Source: Pseudomonas sp. TH41 (GTDB lineage: Bacteria; Pseudomonadota; Gammaproteobacteria; Pseudomonadales; Pseudomonadaceae). From it: 64,000 nt of DNA. Both the position numbers and the translations under genes were made by a program. Under the pieces are notes generated by a model that had not been told where the DNA came from, did no database searches, and worked only from the letters and a program-made list of their open reading frames with translations. Positions 48,234 through 57,658 of this stretch are shown here, one piece after another; position 1 is the first letter of the stretch; every line of letters starts with the position of its first letter. Location: contig NZ_JAEKFH010000003.1 in the NCBI RefSeq assembly GCF_016650695.1, positions 2,128,001-2,192,000 of the forward strand, in the 5' to 3' direction.

Positions 48234-49601
48234 ATGTCTCTAGAAATCGTTATCCTCGCTGCTGGCCAAGGCACTCGCATGCGTTCGGCATTGCCCAAGG
48301 TCTTGCACCCGATTGCCGGCAACTCGATGCTCGGCCATGTTATCCACAGCGCCCGCCAACTTGATCCACAGCGCATACACGTGGTGATCGGTCATGGTGC
48401 GGATACGGTGCGTGAGCGTCTGGCGGCTGATGATCTGAATTTCGTCCTGCAGGACAAACAGCTGGGCACCGGTCATGCGGTGGCTCAGGCCGTACCGTTC
48501 ATCAAATCCGATACCGTGCTGATTCTCTACGGTGACGTGCCACTGATTGAAGTTGAAACGCTGCAACGTCTACTGAAGAAAGTGGCGCCACAGCAATTGG
48601 GGCTGCTGACTGTCGAGCTGGACGACCCGACCGGCTACGGCCGCATCGTCCGTGACGCCTCCGGCAAGGTGACCGCTATCGTTGAGCAGAAAGACGCCAA
48701 CGAAACCGAGCGCGCAATCACCGAGGGCAATACCGGTATTCTGGCGATGCCTTTCGAAGGTCTGGCCGGCTGGATGAGTCGACTCTCCAATAACAATGCC
48801 CAGGGCGAGTACTACCTGACCGACGTGATCGCCATGGCGGTCAGCGATGGCCTGGTGGTAGCGACCGAGCAACCCCACGACGCCATGGAAGTGCAAGGCG
48901 CCAACGACCGCCAGCAGCTTTCCGAGCTTGAGCGTCACTATCAACTGCGCGCCGGCCGTCGTTTGATGGCTCAGGGCGTGACCCTGCGCGACCCGGCTCG
49001 GTTTGATGTACGGGGTGAAGTCACCGTCGGCCGCGACGTGCTGATTGATATCAACGTGATCCTCGAAGGTAAGGTGGTTATCGAAGATGACGTGGTGATC
49101 GGTCCGAACTGCGTGATCAAGGACAGCACCCTGCGCAAAGGCGTGGTGATCAAGGCCAACAGCCACATCGAAGGCGCGGTTCTCGGTGAGGGCAGCGATG
49201 CCGGTCCATTCGCGCGTTTGCGTCCGGGGACGGTGCTGGAGGCACGCGCCCATGTGGGTAACTTCGTTGAGCTGAAAAACGCTCATTTGGGCGAAGGGGC
49301 CAAGGCCGGCCACCTGACTTACCTGGGCGATGCCGAGGTCGGCGCACGCACCAACATCGGTGCTGGCACCATCACGTGTAACTACGATGGCGCCAATAAG
49401 TGGAAAACCGTGCTGGGTGAAGATGTGTTCATTGGTTCCAACAACTCGTTGGTGGCGCCTGTGGATATCTCTAGTGGGGCAACCACCGCAGCGGGATCGA
49501 CCATTACGCAGAATGTGGATAACGCACAGTTGGCCGTGGGCCGTGCGCGTCAAAAGAACATCGATGGCTGGAAACGGCCGGCGAAAGTTAAGAAGACCTG
49601 A
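48234..49601 (+). CDS. glmU: Bifunctional GlmU: GlcN-1-P acetyltransferase / GlcNAc-1-P uridyltransferase
   Basis: A 455-residue two-domain enzyme that makes UDP-GlcNAc for peptidoglycan and LPS. The N-terminal uridyltransferase (1-~228) has the nucleotide loop [18 protein letters not shown]. The C-terminal half is a left-handed beta helix built from hexapeptide repeats with [11 protein letters not shown]. It stands between the atp operon and glmR-glmS, and a DnaA-box 9-mer (49603) follows its stop. Confidence 0.97.
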   Translation: MSLEIVILAAGQGTRMRSALPKVLHPIAGNSMLGHVIHSARQLDPQRIHVVIGHGADTVRERLAADDLNFVLQDKQLGTGHAVAQAVPFIKSDTVLILYGDVPLIEVETLQRLLKKVAPQQLGLLTVELDDPTGYGRIVRDASGKVTAIVEQKDANETERAITEGNTGILAMPFEGLAGWMSRLSNNNAQGEYYLTDVIAMAVSDGLVVATEQPHDAMEVQGANDRQQLSELERHYQLRAGRRLMAQGVTLRDPARFDVRGEVTVGRDVLIDINVILEGKVVIEDDVVIGPNCVIKDSTLRKGVVIKANSHIEGAVLGEGSDAGPFARLRPGTVLEARAHVGNFVELKNAHLGEGAKAGHLTYLGDAEVGARTNIGAGTITCNYDGANKWKTVLGEDVFIGSNNSLVAPVDISSGATTAAGSTITQNVDNAQLAVGRARQKNIDGWKRPAKVKKT

Positions 49602-49619
49602 GTTATCCACAGCTCCCCC

Positions 49620-49720
49620 TGTAGGAGCGAGCTTGCTCGCGAAGGATTTCACCGATAACGCATTTTTCCAGACAACACGCGTCATCGTTCACATCCTTCG
49701 CGAGCAAGCTCGCTCCTACA
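49620..49720. repeat. REPIN between glmU and glmR
   Basis: Arms GTAGGAGCGAGCTTGCTCGC and complement with a ~55-bp core sharing CCAG, ACACGCGT and ATCGTT with the copy at 35965. Exact TTATCCACA 9-mers lie on both sides (49603 and 49731). Confidence 0.88.
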
Positions 49721-49826
49721 CCCTACAAAGTTATCCACAGTTCTTTTTATCGCCTCCTGCTTGACGAAGTTTCGCCGATAGGTTTTGATTGCTTCCGTTA
49801 TCTTTCGAATCGAAACTTACGTGCTC

Positions 49827-50603
49827 ATGTCAAAACGCAACACACCTCAGCGTCGTCACAACATCCTCGCCCTGCTCAATGAACAGGGCGAAGTCAGTGT
49901 GGACGAGCTGGCCAAGCGCTTTGAAACGTCGGAAGTTACGATTCGAAAGGATCTTGCGGCGTTGGAAAGCAACGGCTTATTGCTGCGTCGTTACGGTGGG
50001 GCGATCACCATGCCTCAGGAATTGGTAGCCGACCTCGGTCAGCCGGTCTCCAAATATAAGCAGGCCATCGCTCGCGCCGCCGTCACGCGGATTCGTGAGC
50101 ATGCGCGGATCATCATCGACAGCGGCAGCACCACCGCAGCGATGATCCCGCAGCTTGGCCAACAACCGGGTCTGGTGGTGATGACCAACTCCCTTAATGT
50201 CGCCAACGCCTTGATCGAACTCGAACACGAGCCCGTGCTGTTGATGACCGGCGGAACCTGGGACCCCCATTCCGAGTCCTTTCAGGGGCAGGTGGCCGAG
50301 CAGGTACTACGCTCTTACGACTTTGATCAGTTGTTTATCGGCGCCGATGGCATCGACCTGGTGCGCGGTACTACCACCTTCAACGAATTACTGGGGCTGA
50401 GCCGGGTCATGGCGGAAGTCGCCCGCGAAGTGATCGTCATGGTGGAGGCCGACAAGATCGGCCGCAAGATTCCCAACCTGGAGCTGCCTTGGAGCAGCGT
50501 CCATACCCTTATTACCGATGATCGCCTGCCGCTCGAGGCACGGGATCAGATTCAGGCCCGCGGTATCACATTGATTTGCGCGGCTATCAGTCAGGAGAAA
50601 TAG
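49827..50603 (+). CDS. glmR: DeoR-family regulator, probable GlmR
   Basis: A 258-residue DeoR-type regulator. The N-terminal helix-turn-helix is [20 protein letters not shown]; the C-terminal sugar-phosphate-binding domain contains [14 protein letters not shown] and FIGADGID. It begins [10 protein letters not shown]; an upstream in-frame start at 49785 adds poorly conserved sequence. It stops 1 bp before glmS. The homologue at this locus in P. aeruginosa is named GlmR. Control of glmS by an amino-sugar phosphate is inferred. Confidence 0.88.
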   Translation: MSKRNTPQRRHNILALLNEQGEVSVDELAKRFETSEVTIRKDLAALESNGLLLRRYGGAITMPQELVADLGQPVSKYKQAIARAAVTRIREHARIIIDSGSTTAAMIPQLGQQPGLVVMTNSLNVANALIELEHEPVLLMTGGTWDPHSESFQGQVAEQVLRSYDFDQLFIGADGIDLVRGTTTFNELLGLSRVMAEVAREVIVMVEADKIGRKIPNLELPWSSVHTLITDDRLPLEARDQIQARGITLICAAISQEK

Positions 50604-50604
50604 C

Positions 50605-52437
50605 ATGTGTGGAATTGTCGGAGCGGTCGCAGAACGTAACATCACCGCCATCCTGCTCGAAGGTCTGAAGCGGCTCGAATACCGTGGTTATGACAGCGCG
50701 GGCGTGGCGATCCTCAGCAACGACGCAACGCTTGAACGCGTGCGTCGCCCAGGCAAAGTCAGCGAGCTGGAACAGGCGCTGGCCGCAGCGCCGTTGTCCG
50801 GTCGCCTCGGTATCGCCCACACCCGTTGGGCCACTCACGGCGCCCCGTCAGAGCGCAACGCGCACCCGCATTTTTCCGGTGATCTGGCGGTAGTCCACAA
50901 CGGCATCATCGAGAACCACGAAGCCCTGCGCGAACAACTGATCGCCTTGGGTTATGTGTTCACCTCGGACACCGACACGGAAGTCATCGCCCACCTTCTG
51001 GATCACAAACTCAAGGACTTGCGTGATTTGACCGTGGCCCTCAAGGCTACCGTTAAAGAATTGCACGGTGCTTACGGCTTGGCCGTGATCAGCGCTCAGC
51101 AACCGGATCGTCTGGTTGCCGCACGCAGTGGCAGCCCTCTGGTGATTGGTCTGGGGCTGGGGGAAAATTTCCTCGCTTCCGACCAGTTGGCCCTGCGCCA
51201 GGTCACTGACCGATTCATGTACCTTGAAGAAGGTGACATCGCCGAAATTCGCCGGGATAGCGTTCAAATCTGGGACGTCAATGGCGAACAGGTCGAGCGC
51301 GAAGCGGTGCAGTACCGTGACGGTGCCGAAGCCGCGGACAAGGGCGAATTCCGCCACTTCATGCTTAAGGAGATCCACGAGCAACCCGCTGTGGTGCAAC
51401 GCACCCTGGAAGGTCGCCTGAGCCCGAACGGCGTGCTGGTGCAGGCTTTCGGTCCACAGGCAGCCGAGCTGTTTGCCAAAGTGCGTAACGTGCAGATCGT
51501 TGCTTGCGGCACCAGTTACCACGCCGGCATGGTTGCCCGTTACTGGCTCGAAGAACTGGCCGGCATTCCTTGCCAGGTCGAAGTCGCCAGCGAATTCCGC
51601 TACCGCAAAGTCGTCGTGCAGGCTGATACCTTGTTCGTGACCATTTCCCAGTCCGGCGAAACCGCCGACACCCTGGCAGCGCTGCGCAACGCTAAAGAGT
51701 TGGGCTACCTCGCCAGCCTGGCAATCTGCAACGTGGGCATCAGCTCGCTGGTGCGTGAATCCGACCTGACCCTGCTGACACAGGCGGGTCGTGAAATCGG
51801 CGTGGCCTCGACCAAAGCCTTCACCACTCAATTGGTCGGCCTGCTGTTGTTGACCCTGTCCCTGGGTCAAGTTCGCGGTACATTGGCCAAAGGCGTCGAA
51901 GCCACCCTGGTCGAAGAATTGCGTCGTCTGCCAACCCGCCTGGGTGAAGCCTTGGCGATGGACGGCACCGTCGAGAAAATCGCCGAGCTGTTCGCCGAGA
52001 AGAGCCACACCCTGTTCCTCGGTCGCGGTGCGCAATTCCCGGTGGCGATGGAAGGGGCACTCAAGCTCAAGGAAATCTCCTACATCCATGCCGAAGCCTA
52101 CCCGGCCGGCGAGCTGAAACACGGCCCGTTGGCGCTTGTGGATAACGACATGCCGGTGGTAACTGTGGCGCCGAACAACGAGCTGCTGGAGAAGCTGAAG
52201 TCCAACCTCCAGGAAGTCCGCGCCCGTGGCGGCGAGCTGATCGTCTTCGCCGACGAGCAGGCCGGCATGACCAATGGCGAAGGCACGCATGTTGTGAACA
52301 TGCCGCACATCCACGACATCCTGTCGCCGATCCTCTACACCATTCCGCTGCAGTTGCTCTCGTACTACGTGGCCGTATTGAAAGGCACCGACGTCGATCA
52401 ACCGCGCAACCTGGCGAAGTCGGTGACGGTGGAATAA
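50605..52437 (+). CDS. glmS: Glutamine-fructose-6-phosphate aminotransferase (isomerizing)
   Basis: A 610-residue enzyme that makes glucosamine-6-phosphate from fructose-6-phosphate and glutamine. The N-terminal glutaminase uses C2 (MCGIVGAV) as nucleophile. Two SIS domains bind the sugar phosphate (~290-430 and ~460-600), and the conserved C-terminus is [14 protein letters not shown] precedes the ATG. The gene end is the classic Tn7 target; no Tn7 remnant is seen downstream. Confidence 0.98.
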   Translation: MCGIVGAVAERNITAILLEGLKRLEYRGYDSAGVAILSNDATLERVRRPGKVSELEQALAAAPLSGRLGIAHTRWATHGAPSERNAHPHFSGDLAVVHNGIIENHEALREQLIALGYVFTSDTDTEVIAHLLDHKLKDLRDLTVALKATVKELHGAYGLAVISAQQPDRLVAARSGSPLVIGLGLGENFLASDQLALRQVTDRFMYLEEGDIAEIRRDSVQIWDVNGEQVEREAVQYRDGAEAADKGEFRHFMLKEIHEQPAVVQRTLEGRLSPNGVLVQAFGPQAAELFAKVRNVQIVACGTSYHAGMVARYWLEELAGIPCQVEVASEFRYRKVVVQADTLFVTISQSGETADTLAALRNAKELGYLASLAICNVGISSLVRESDLTLLTQAGREIGVASTKAFTTQLVGLLLLTLSLGQVRGTLAKGVEATLVEELRRLPTRLGEALAMDGTVEKIAELFAEKSHTLFLGRGAQFPVAMEGALKLKEISYIHAEAYPAGELKHGPLALVDNDMPVVTVAPNNELLEKLKSNLQEVRARGGELIVFADEQAGMTNGEGTHVVNMPHIHDILSPILYTIPLQLLSYYVAVLKGTDVDQPRNLAKSVTVE

Positions 52438-52463
52438 GTTATCCACAGGTCGCGTAAACGCTA

Positions 52464-52515
52464 AGAGATCGCAGCCTTCGGCAGCTCCTACAGAGCTGCC
52501 GGAGGCTGCGATCTT
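52464..52515. repeat. REP-type palindrome, family A, short copy 4
   Basis: Arms GATCGCAGCCTTCGGCAGCT and its near-complement with almost no loop. The right arm has CCGGAGG instead of CCGAAGG. It lies between glmS and a LysR gene on the same strand. Confidence 0.8.
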
Positions 52516-52540
52516 TTGATTTTTGAATGAGGGCACGCCC

Positions 52541-53443
52541 ATGGACCGTTTCCAGGAAATGCAGGTGTTCGCTGCCGTCGCCCAAGAGCAGGGCTTCTCG
52601 GCGGCGGCGCGGCGTTTGGGCATGTCGGCGGCCAGCGTCACCCGAGCGGTGGCAGCGCTCGAGAAGCGCATCGGTACACTGCTGCTGACGCGCACGACGC
52701 GCAGCGTGCATTTGAGCGAAGCGGGCCAGCGTTATCTCGAAGACTGTCGGCGGATTCTCTCTGAGGTGCAGGAAGCGGAGGATTCGGCCGCAGGCAGCCA
52801 CGCTCATCCTCGTGGGCAACTGACGATCACCGCGCCGGTGTTGTTCGGTGAACTGTTTATCACCCCATTGATGGTGGATTACCTGACTCAATTCCCTGAA
52901 GTCAGCATCAATGGTTTGCTGGTTGACCGAGTGGTGAGCATGGTCGAGGAGGGCATCGATGTGGCGGTGCGCATCGGTGAGCTACCTGACAGCAATCAGC
53001 ATGGGATTTATGTCGGTGAAGTGCGACGGGTGGTCTGTGGGTCGCCGGGATTTCTGGCGGTCCACGGGCGGCCTCGACATCCGCAGGATCTGGCGCAGGC
53101 TCCGGTTATTGCGACGTCTTCCATCGGTCAGCTGAGAACCTGGCCATTTCTGGAGGCGGGGGAGCCACTGAGCGTTCGACCAGAACCGCGTCTGGTGGTG
53201 ACGGCAAATCAGGCGGCCATCACTGCGGCGTGCCTCGGGCTGGGATTCACTCGGGTCCTGTCTTATCAGGTGGCGAGCAAAGTTGCGGCCGGCGAGTTGG
53301 AGATCATCCTGGCTGACTTCGAACTGCCGCCATTGCCCATCCATGTGGTGTACCAGGGCGGGCGCAAGGCGGCGGCGCGGATTCGCAGTTTTGTAGACTT
53401 TGCAGTGAAGGTGCTACGGGAACATCCGGATTTGCAAGGCTGA
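52541..53443 (+). CDS. LysR-family regulator
   Basis: A 300-residue LysR regulator. The helix-turn-helix (~1-60) has QGFSAAARRLGMSAASVTRAV, and the effector domain follows. The start at 52541 follows TGAGGG and gives MDRFQEMQVF. Unlike most LysR genes it reads in the same direction as its downstream neighbours (GST and the flavoprotein), so which genes it controls is unclear. The sequence resembles the subgroup that often sits beside glutathione S-transferase or oxidoreductase genes. Confidence 0.87.
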   Translation: MDRFQEMQVFAAVAQEQGFSAAARRLGMSAASVTRAVAALEKRIGTLLLTRTTRSVHLSEAGQRYLEDCRRILSEVQEAEDSAAGSHAHPRGQLTITAPVLFGELFITPLMVDYLTQFPEVSINGLLVDRVVSMVEEGIDVAVRIGELPDSNQHGIYVGEVRRVVCGSPGFLAVHGRPRHPQDLAQAPVIATSSIGQLRTWPFLEAGEPLSVRPEPRLVVTANQAAITAACLGLGFTRVLSYQVASKVAAGELEIILADFELPPLPIHVVYQGGRKAAARIRSFVDFAVKVLREHPDLQG

Positions 53444-53571
53444 CGTTTATTGCGCTGGTTGAAATAATGGATTGCGTTTGCTGGTTATTCTGTTGTTTTG
53501 GTGATGGGTGGATCATGGCGCTTATCGGTACTGTGACCTTTTGACAGCATCCCAACTCAGCGGAGTCGACC

Positions 53572-54198
53572 ATGCAAGCGATCAAACTCTACAACTTCCC
53601 ACGTTCCGGTCACTCCCATCGTGTGGAGCTTATGTTGTCGCTGCTGCAACTGCCGACCGAATTGATCTTCGTCGATCTGGCCAAGGGCGAGCACAAACAG
53701 CCAGAATTCCTGGCGATCAATGCTTTTGGTCAGGTGCCGGTTATTGATGATCAAGGCGTAGTGCTGGCGGATTCCAACGCAATTTTGGTTTATCTGGCGC
53801 AAAAATACGGCAACGGTCGCTGGCTGCCAGCCGATCCGGTGGGTGCCGCCAAGGTTCAACGCTGGTTGTCGGTCGCCGCGGGTCCGATTGCCTTTGGCCC
53901 TGCCAGAGCACGGCTGATCACTGTGTTTGGGGGGCCTTATAACGCTGAAGAAGTGATTGCGTATTCACACGCCTTGCTCAAGGTGATCGATCACGAACTG
54001 GCCAATACGGCTTATCTGACCGGCAGCGAGCCGACCATCGCCGACGTCGCGGCCTACAGCTACATCGCCCATGCGCCGGAAGGCAATGTGTCGCTTGAGG
54101 ACTACGCCAATATTCGGGCGTGGCTGGCGCGCATCGAAGCCTTGCCAGGGTTTATCGGCATGCCGCGTACCGTCGCCGGCCTGCAAAAAACTGCCTGA
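53572..54198 (+). CDS. Glutathione S-transferase
   Basis: A 208-residue GST. The N-terminal thioredoxin-like domain (~1-78) starts [19 protein letters not shown] and includes the glutathione-binding GQVPVIDD and [15 protein letters not shown]. The helical C-terminal domain holds the conserved [15 protein letters not shown] serine in PRSGHS may be the catalytic residue. It lies 63 bp ahead of the fusion flavoprotein, suggesting shared expression. Confidence 0.88.
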   Translation: MQAIKLYNFPRSGHSHRVELMLSLLQLPTELIFVDLAKGEHKQPEFLAINAFGQVPVIDDQGVVLADSNAILVYLAQKYGNGRWLPADPVGAAKVQRWLSVAAGPIAFGPARARLITVFGGPYNAEEVIAYSHALLKVIDHELANTAYLTGSEPTIADVAAYSYIAHAPEGNVSLEDYANIRAWLARIEALPGFIGMPRTVAGLQKTA

Positions 54199-54261
54199 TG
54201 CTGACGGCCCGATATCGTCGGGCCGTTCACACTGCGCGAATGGCGCAGGGGAGACGCCGTT

Positions 54262-56292
54262 ATGGACCATTCACCTTGGCACGCTGGCGAAAAACAACTG
54301 CAGGCACACGTAGGTGTTGCCGAGCGCATGGAGGTGCTCGGTCGTAGGGCCATTCGCCGTGAAATGCCGGACCAGCATCGCCAGTTCTATGAGCAATTGC
54401 CGTTCATCCTGTACGGCGCGGTGGATGCGGATGGCAATCCATGGGCCAGTATTCTTGAAGGGCCGCCAGGCTTTGCTCAATCGCCCGAGGCCGGTTTGCT
54501 GCAATTCAATCGCCTGCCAGGCGCCGATGACCCTGCGCAATTGACGGAGGGAGCGGCGATCGGTCTGTTGGGAATCGAACTGCACACGCGCCGCCGTAAC
54601 CGCCTCAACGGGCGAGTAGGCGCTCTGACGGCGAGCGGTTTCGGCGTGACGGTGGAGCAGTCTTTCGGCAATTGCCCGCAATATATCCAGCTACGCCAGT
54701 TTCGCTCGGTGCCACTGGCGGATCCAGAGACACGCCTCACGCAGCACCTTAGTGAATTGGATGATGCCGCCCGGTCGATGATCGCCGGAGCCGACACCTT
54801 GTTTGTCGCCAGTTACGTGGACGTCGATGGCCAGCGTTCGGTGGACGTTTCACACCGTGGCGGTCAAGTCGGGTTCGTACAGGTAGAAGGTAATCGCCTG
54901 ACCATTCCGGATTTTGCCGGCAACCTGTTCTTCAACACGTTAGGCAACCTGCTGCTCAATCCTCGGGCCGGTTTGCTGTTTATCGATTTCAATTCGGGCG
55001 ACCTGCTGCACCTCAGCGGTCGCACCGAAGTCATCCTTGAAGGCCCACAAGTCGAAGCGTTTCAAGGGGCTGAGCGCTTGTGGACGTTAGAGGTAGAGCG
55101 CGTGGTGCGTCGGCCCGCCGCCCTTGGTTTGCGTTGGCGCTTCGATGGCATGTCACCGACCAGTTTGCTCACCGGAACCTGGGAACAGGCCAACGCCCGG
55201 CTGCAAGCTAAAGCGTTGGGCGATCAATGGCGGCCACTGCGGGTGGTGCGCATCGAAGCGGAAAGCCACAACATCCGCTCGATCTATCTGGAGCCTGCCG
55301 ATGGTGCCGGGATGCCAGTGTTTCAGGCCGGGCAGCATTTGCCGTTGCGGTTCAACATTGGCGGCGATGTGCATATCCGCACTTACAGTTTATCGAGCGC
55401 ACCCTCGGATGATTTTTTCCGTATCAGTGTGAAGCGTGAAGGGCTTGTGTCTTCGCACCTGCATCAACGGGTTCGCGTGGGTGATTTATTGGAAGCCCGG
55501 GCGCCTCAAGGGCACTTCACCGTGGCGCCGCATGAACGTCGACCGCTGGTGTTGTTGGCGGCGGGTGTAGGCATTACGCCGCTGCTGTCGATGGTGCGAG
55601 AGGTGGTGTATCAAGGCCTGCGCACCCGGTACATTCGGCCTACCTGGTTTTTCCAGAGTTCGCGCACGCTGGCCGACCAGGCATTCCGTCCTGAACTGGA
55701 TCGCCTGATCGAGGGCGCCGGTGGCGCAGTGAGAGTGCTGCGTTTACTTAGTCAGCCGGAGCCCGGGGTGCTGGAGGGCGAAGATTTCGACCTGACCGGA
55801 CGCATCGACACTGCATTGCTCAAGATCATTCTTGAAGTCGAGGACTACGACCAGCTGGATTTTGTCCTCTGTGGCCCGGGAAGTTTTACCCAAGGGCTGT
55901 ACGACAGCCTTCGGGAGTTCGACATCCGTGATTCACGGATTCACGCCGAAACCTTCGGGCCATCAACCTTGCATCGGCAGCCTGATCCCGATGCGGTGGT
56001 AATCGAGCAGCCCCCGGCCGCAACTAGTTCAGTGCCGGTTGTATTCGAGCGCTCGGCCAAAGAAGCTCGCTGGCAACCCGACGGCGGCAGTTTGCTGGAG
56101 TTGGCGGAAAGCCGTGGATTGCGCCCGGAATTCAGTTGTCGCGGCGGTTCCTGCGGAACCTGCAAGACTCGCTTGATCAGCGGCCAGGTGAATTATCCAC
56201 AGCCTCCAGCGGACGTGCCGGACGACGGATATGTCCTGATTTGTTGTGCGATTCCGGCGCAGGGGTCGCAGCCTTTGGTACTCGACCTGTAG
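54262..56292 (+). CDS. Three-part flavoprotein: FMN-binding split barrel, ferredoxin reductase and 2Fe-2S ferredoxin
   Basis: A 676-residue fusion. Residues ~30-310 resemble the pyridoxamine 5'-phosphate oxidase-like FMN split barrel. Residues ~325-560 form a ferredoxin-NADP reductase unit with the FAD motif RTYSLSS (from R373) and nucleotide motif AAGVGITPLLSM (near 432). The C-terminal plant-type 2Fe-2S domain has CRGGSCGTC (from C626) plus a distal CC pair. Electrons could pass NAD(P)H to FAD to 2Fe-2S, with FMN as a further site. No membrane segment. Substrate unknown. Its TAG stop lies in the palindrome at 56289. Confidence 0.85.
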   Translation: MDHSPWHAGEKQLQAHVGVAERMEVLGRRAIRREMPDQHRQFYEQLPFILYGAVDADGNPWASILEGPPGFAQSPEAGLLQFNRLPGADDPAQLTEGAAIGLLGIELHTRRRNRLNGRVGALTASGFGVTVEQSFGNCPQYIQLRQFRSVPLADPETRLTQHLSELDDAARSMIAGADTLFVASYVDVDGQRSVDVSHRGGQVGFVQVEGNRLTIPDFAGNLFFNTLGNLLLNPRAGLLFIDFNSGDLLHLSGRTEVILEGPQVEAFQGAERLWTLEVERVVRRPAALGLRWRFDGMSPTSLLTGTWEQANARLQAKALGDQWRPLRVVRIEAESHNIRSIYLEPADGAGMPVFQAGQHLPLRFNIGGDVHIRTYSLSSAPSDDFFRISVKREGLVSSHLHQRVRVGDLLEARAPQGHFTVAPHERRPLVLLAAGVGITPLLSMVREVVYQGLRTRYIRPTWFFQSSRTLADQAFRPELDRLIEGAGGAVRVLRLLSQPEPGVLEGEDFDLTGRIDTALLKIILEVEDYDQLDFVLCGPGSFTQGLYDSLREFDIRDSRIHAETFGPSTLHRQPDPDAVVIEQPPAATSSVPVVFERSAKEARWQPDGGSLLELAESRGLRPEFSCRGGSCGTCKTRLISGQVNYPQPPADVPDDGYVLICCAIPAQGSQPLVLDL

Positions 56293-56433
56293 CAGCTGCC
56301 GAGCCTGCGAGGCTGCGTCCGGCTGCGAAGCAGTCGTAAAATCATACCTCGCGGTGTTTCAGATAACCTGCGCACTCAGAATTTACGACTGCTTCGCAGC
56401 CGGACGCAGCCTCGCAGGCTCGGCAGCTGCTAC
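56289..56433. repeat. 145-bp near-perfect palindrome overlapping a stop codon
   Basis: Left arm 56289-56341 and right arm 56381-56433 are complementary over ~52 bp with about one base slipped near the loop; the centre is ~40 bp. The arms include GAGCCTGCGAGGCTGCGTCC and AGCAGTCGTAAA. Bases 56290-56292 are the stop codon of the flavoprotein. I saw no second copy in the window. It may be a variant REP doublet or a strong transcript-end hairpin. Confidence 0.85.
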
Positions 56434-56461
56434 AAGGATCTGATTCGGCTTAAGGATTTTT

Positions 56462-57658
56462 ATGGGTTTTTTCGTTCGTCTGTCGGCATTGCTGGCGGTG
56501 TTAGTACTGCTCAACGGATGCGAACGACAGGACGCGCCGCCGCTCGATCAGCAGCTCTACGTCTGGCAACGTCAATGGACCTCGGCTCACGAAGCCGCGC
56601 TCAAGGACAGTCGCGCTGACTTTTCGACCCTGCGGGTACTGGCCTTGCAGGCATTCCCGCAGGCCGGTTGGCGCCGGGCGCGGATCGACCCGGCATTACT
56701 CAAGCGTGACGGCCGTCCGCTGATTGCGGTGATTCGCCTCGATGGCCAGCTCAAATCGCTGGATCAGGACGATGTCACTGCGCAGATTCAGCAGGTGCTC
56801 AGTGATTGGCAAGGGCAGGGGCTCATCCTCTCCGGCGTGGAAATTGACCACGATGCGGGTAGTGCTCGGCTACCGGCTTACCGCGAATTTCTTACACACT
56901 TGCGCACCGTCCTGCCGGCTTCGATGCCGCTGAGCATTACTGCATTGCCGGCCTGGCTCGACAGTCCCGAATTGCCGACGCTGTTATCCACAGTCGACAG
57001 TAGCGTGTTGCAGGTGCACGCGGTGAGCGATCCGCGTCGGGGCTTGTTTGATGCAGACCAGGCCAGAAAATGGGTTAAGGCCTGGAGCCGCAATACTTCG
57101 AAACCCTTTTATTTGGCGCTGCCGGCCTATGGCGTCGCGTTGTTACCGGGTGCCGGCGACGCTCCCATTGTGGAGAGCGAAGCGCCCCTTGAGCGTGGCG
57201 GACAGCGCCGGGAATTAATGGCTGACCCGCAGCAATTGAGCACGCTCGGCGCCGAGTTGCGCAATGATCCGCCGGCACATCTGGCCGGCCTGATTTGGTT
57301 TCGGCTGCCGTTGGCCAATGATCGCCGGGCGTGGAGCCTGACGACCCTGCGCGCGGTCGCTCGGGGCGATGCGCTGGACAGCCGCCTGACGTTGCAGCTC
57401 TCGGCGAAGGAAGGCCTGTTTGATATCAGCATCAGCAACCAGGGCAATCTCGACACTGCATGGCCCGAGCGTCTGACCCTCGCGGTCCAGAGCTGCGAGG
57501 GCGCCGATGCCCTGGCGGGTTATGCGTTGCAACAAACCCCGGATCTGCTTACCTTCACCCGCCTGCGCGACGGCCGCCTGCCGGCTGGCGGGCAGCGCGC
57601 CATCGGTTGGGCGCGCTGCGCACATATTGATCAAGGAGGTTCGAATGTTCACCCGTAA
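56462..57658 (+). CDS. DUF3142-family lipoprotein
   Basis: A 398-residue predicted lipoprotein: a hydrophobic N-terminus ends in the lipobox LLNGC with lipidated C20, then E21 and R22, which favours outer-membrane sorting. The body (QLYVWQRQWTS, LSGVEIDHDAGSARLPAYREFL) resembles DUF3142 proteins, whose layout recalls glycoside hydrolase-like barrels, but no activity is established to my knowledge. The last 14 bp overlap the start of the next gene, so the two are translationally coupled. Function unknown. Confidence 0.75.
   Translation: MGFFVRLSALLAVLVLLNGCERQDAPPLDQQLYVWQRQWTSAHEAALKDSRADFSTLRVLALQAFPQAGWRRARIDPALLKRDGRPLIAVIRLDGQLKSLDQDDVTAQIQQVLSDWQGQGLILSGVEIDHDAGSARLPAYREFLTHLRTVLPASMPLSITALPAWLDSPELPTLLSTVDSSVLQVHAVSDPRRGLFDADQARKWVKAWSRNTSKPFYLALPAYGVALLPGAGDAPIVESEAPLERGGQRRELMADPQQLSTLGAELRNDPPAHLAGLIWFRLPLANDRRAWSLTTLRAVARGDALDSRLTLQLSAKEGLFDISISNQGNLDTAWPERLTLAVQSCEGADALAGYALQQTPDLLTFTRLRDGRLPAGGQRAIGWARCAHIDQGGSNVHP

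Noticed and set aside
52438..52540. Tn7 insertion downstream of glmS
   Set aside because: The attTn7 target at the glmS end is present, but what follows is a REP element and a LysR gene; no Tn7 ends or tns genes are visible.
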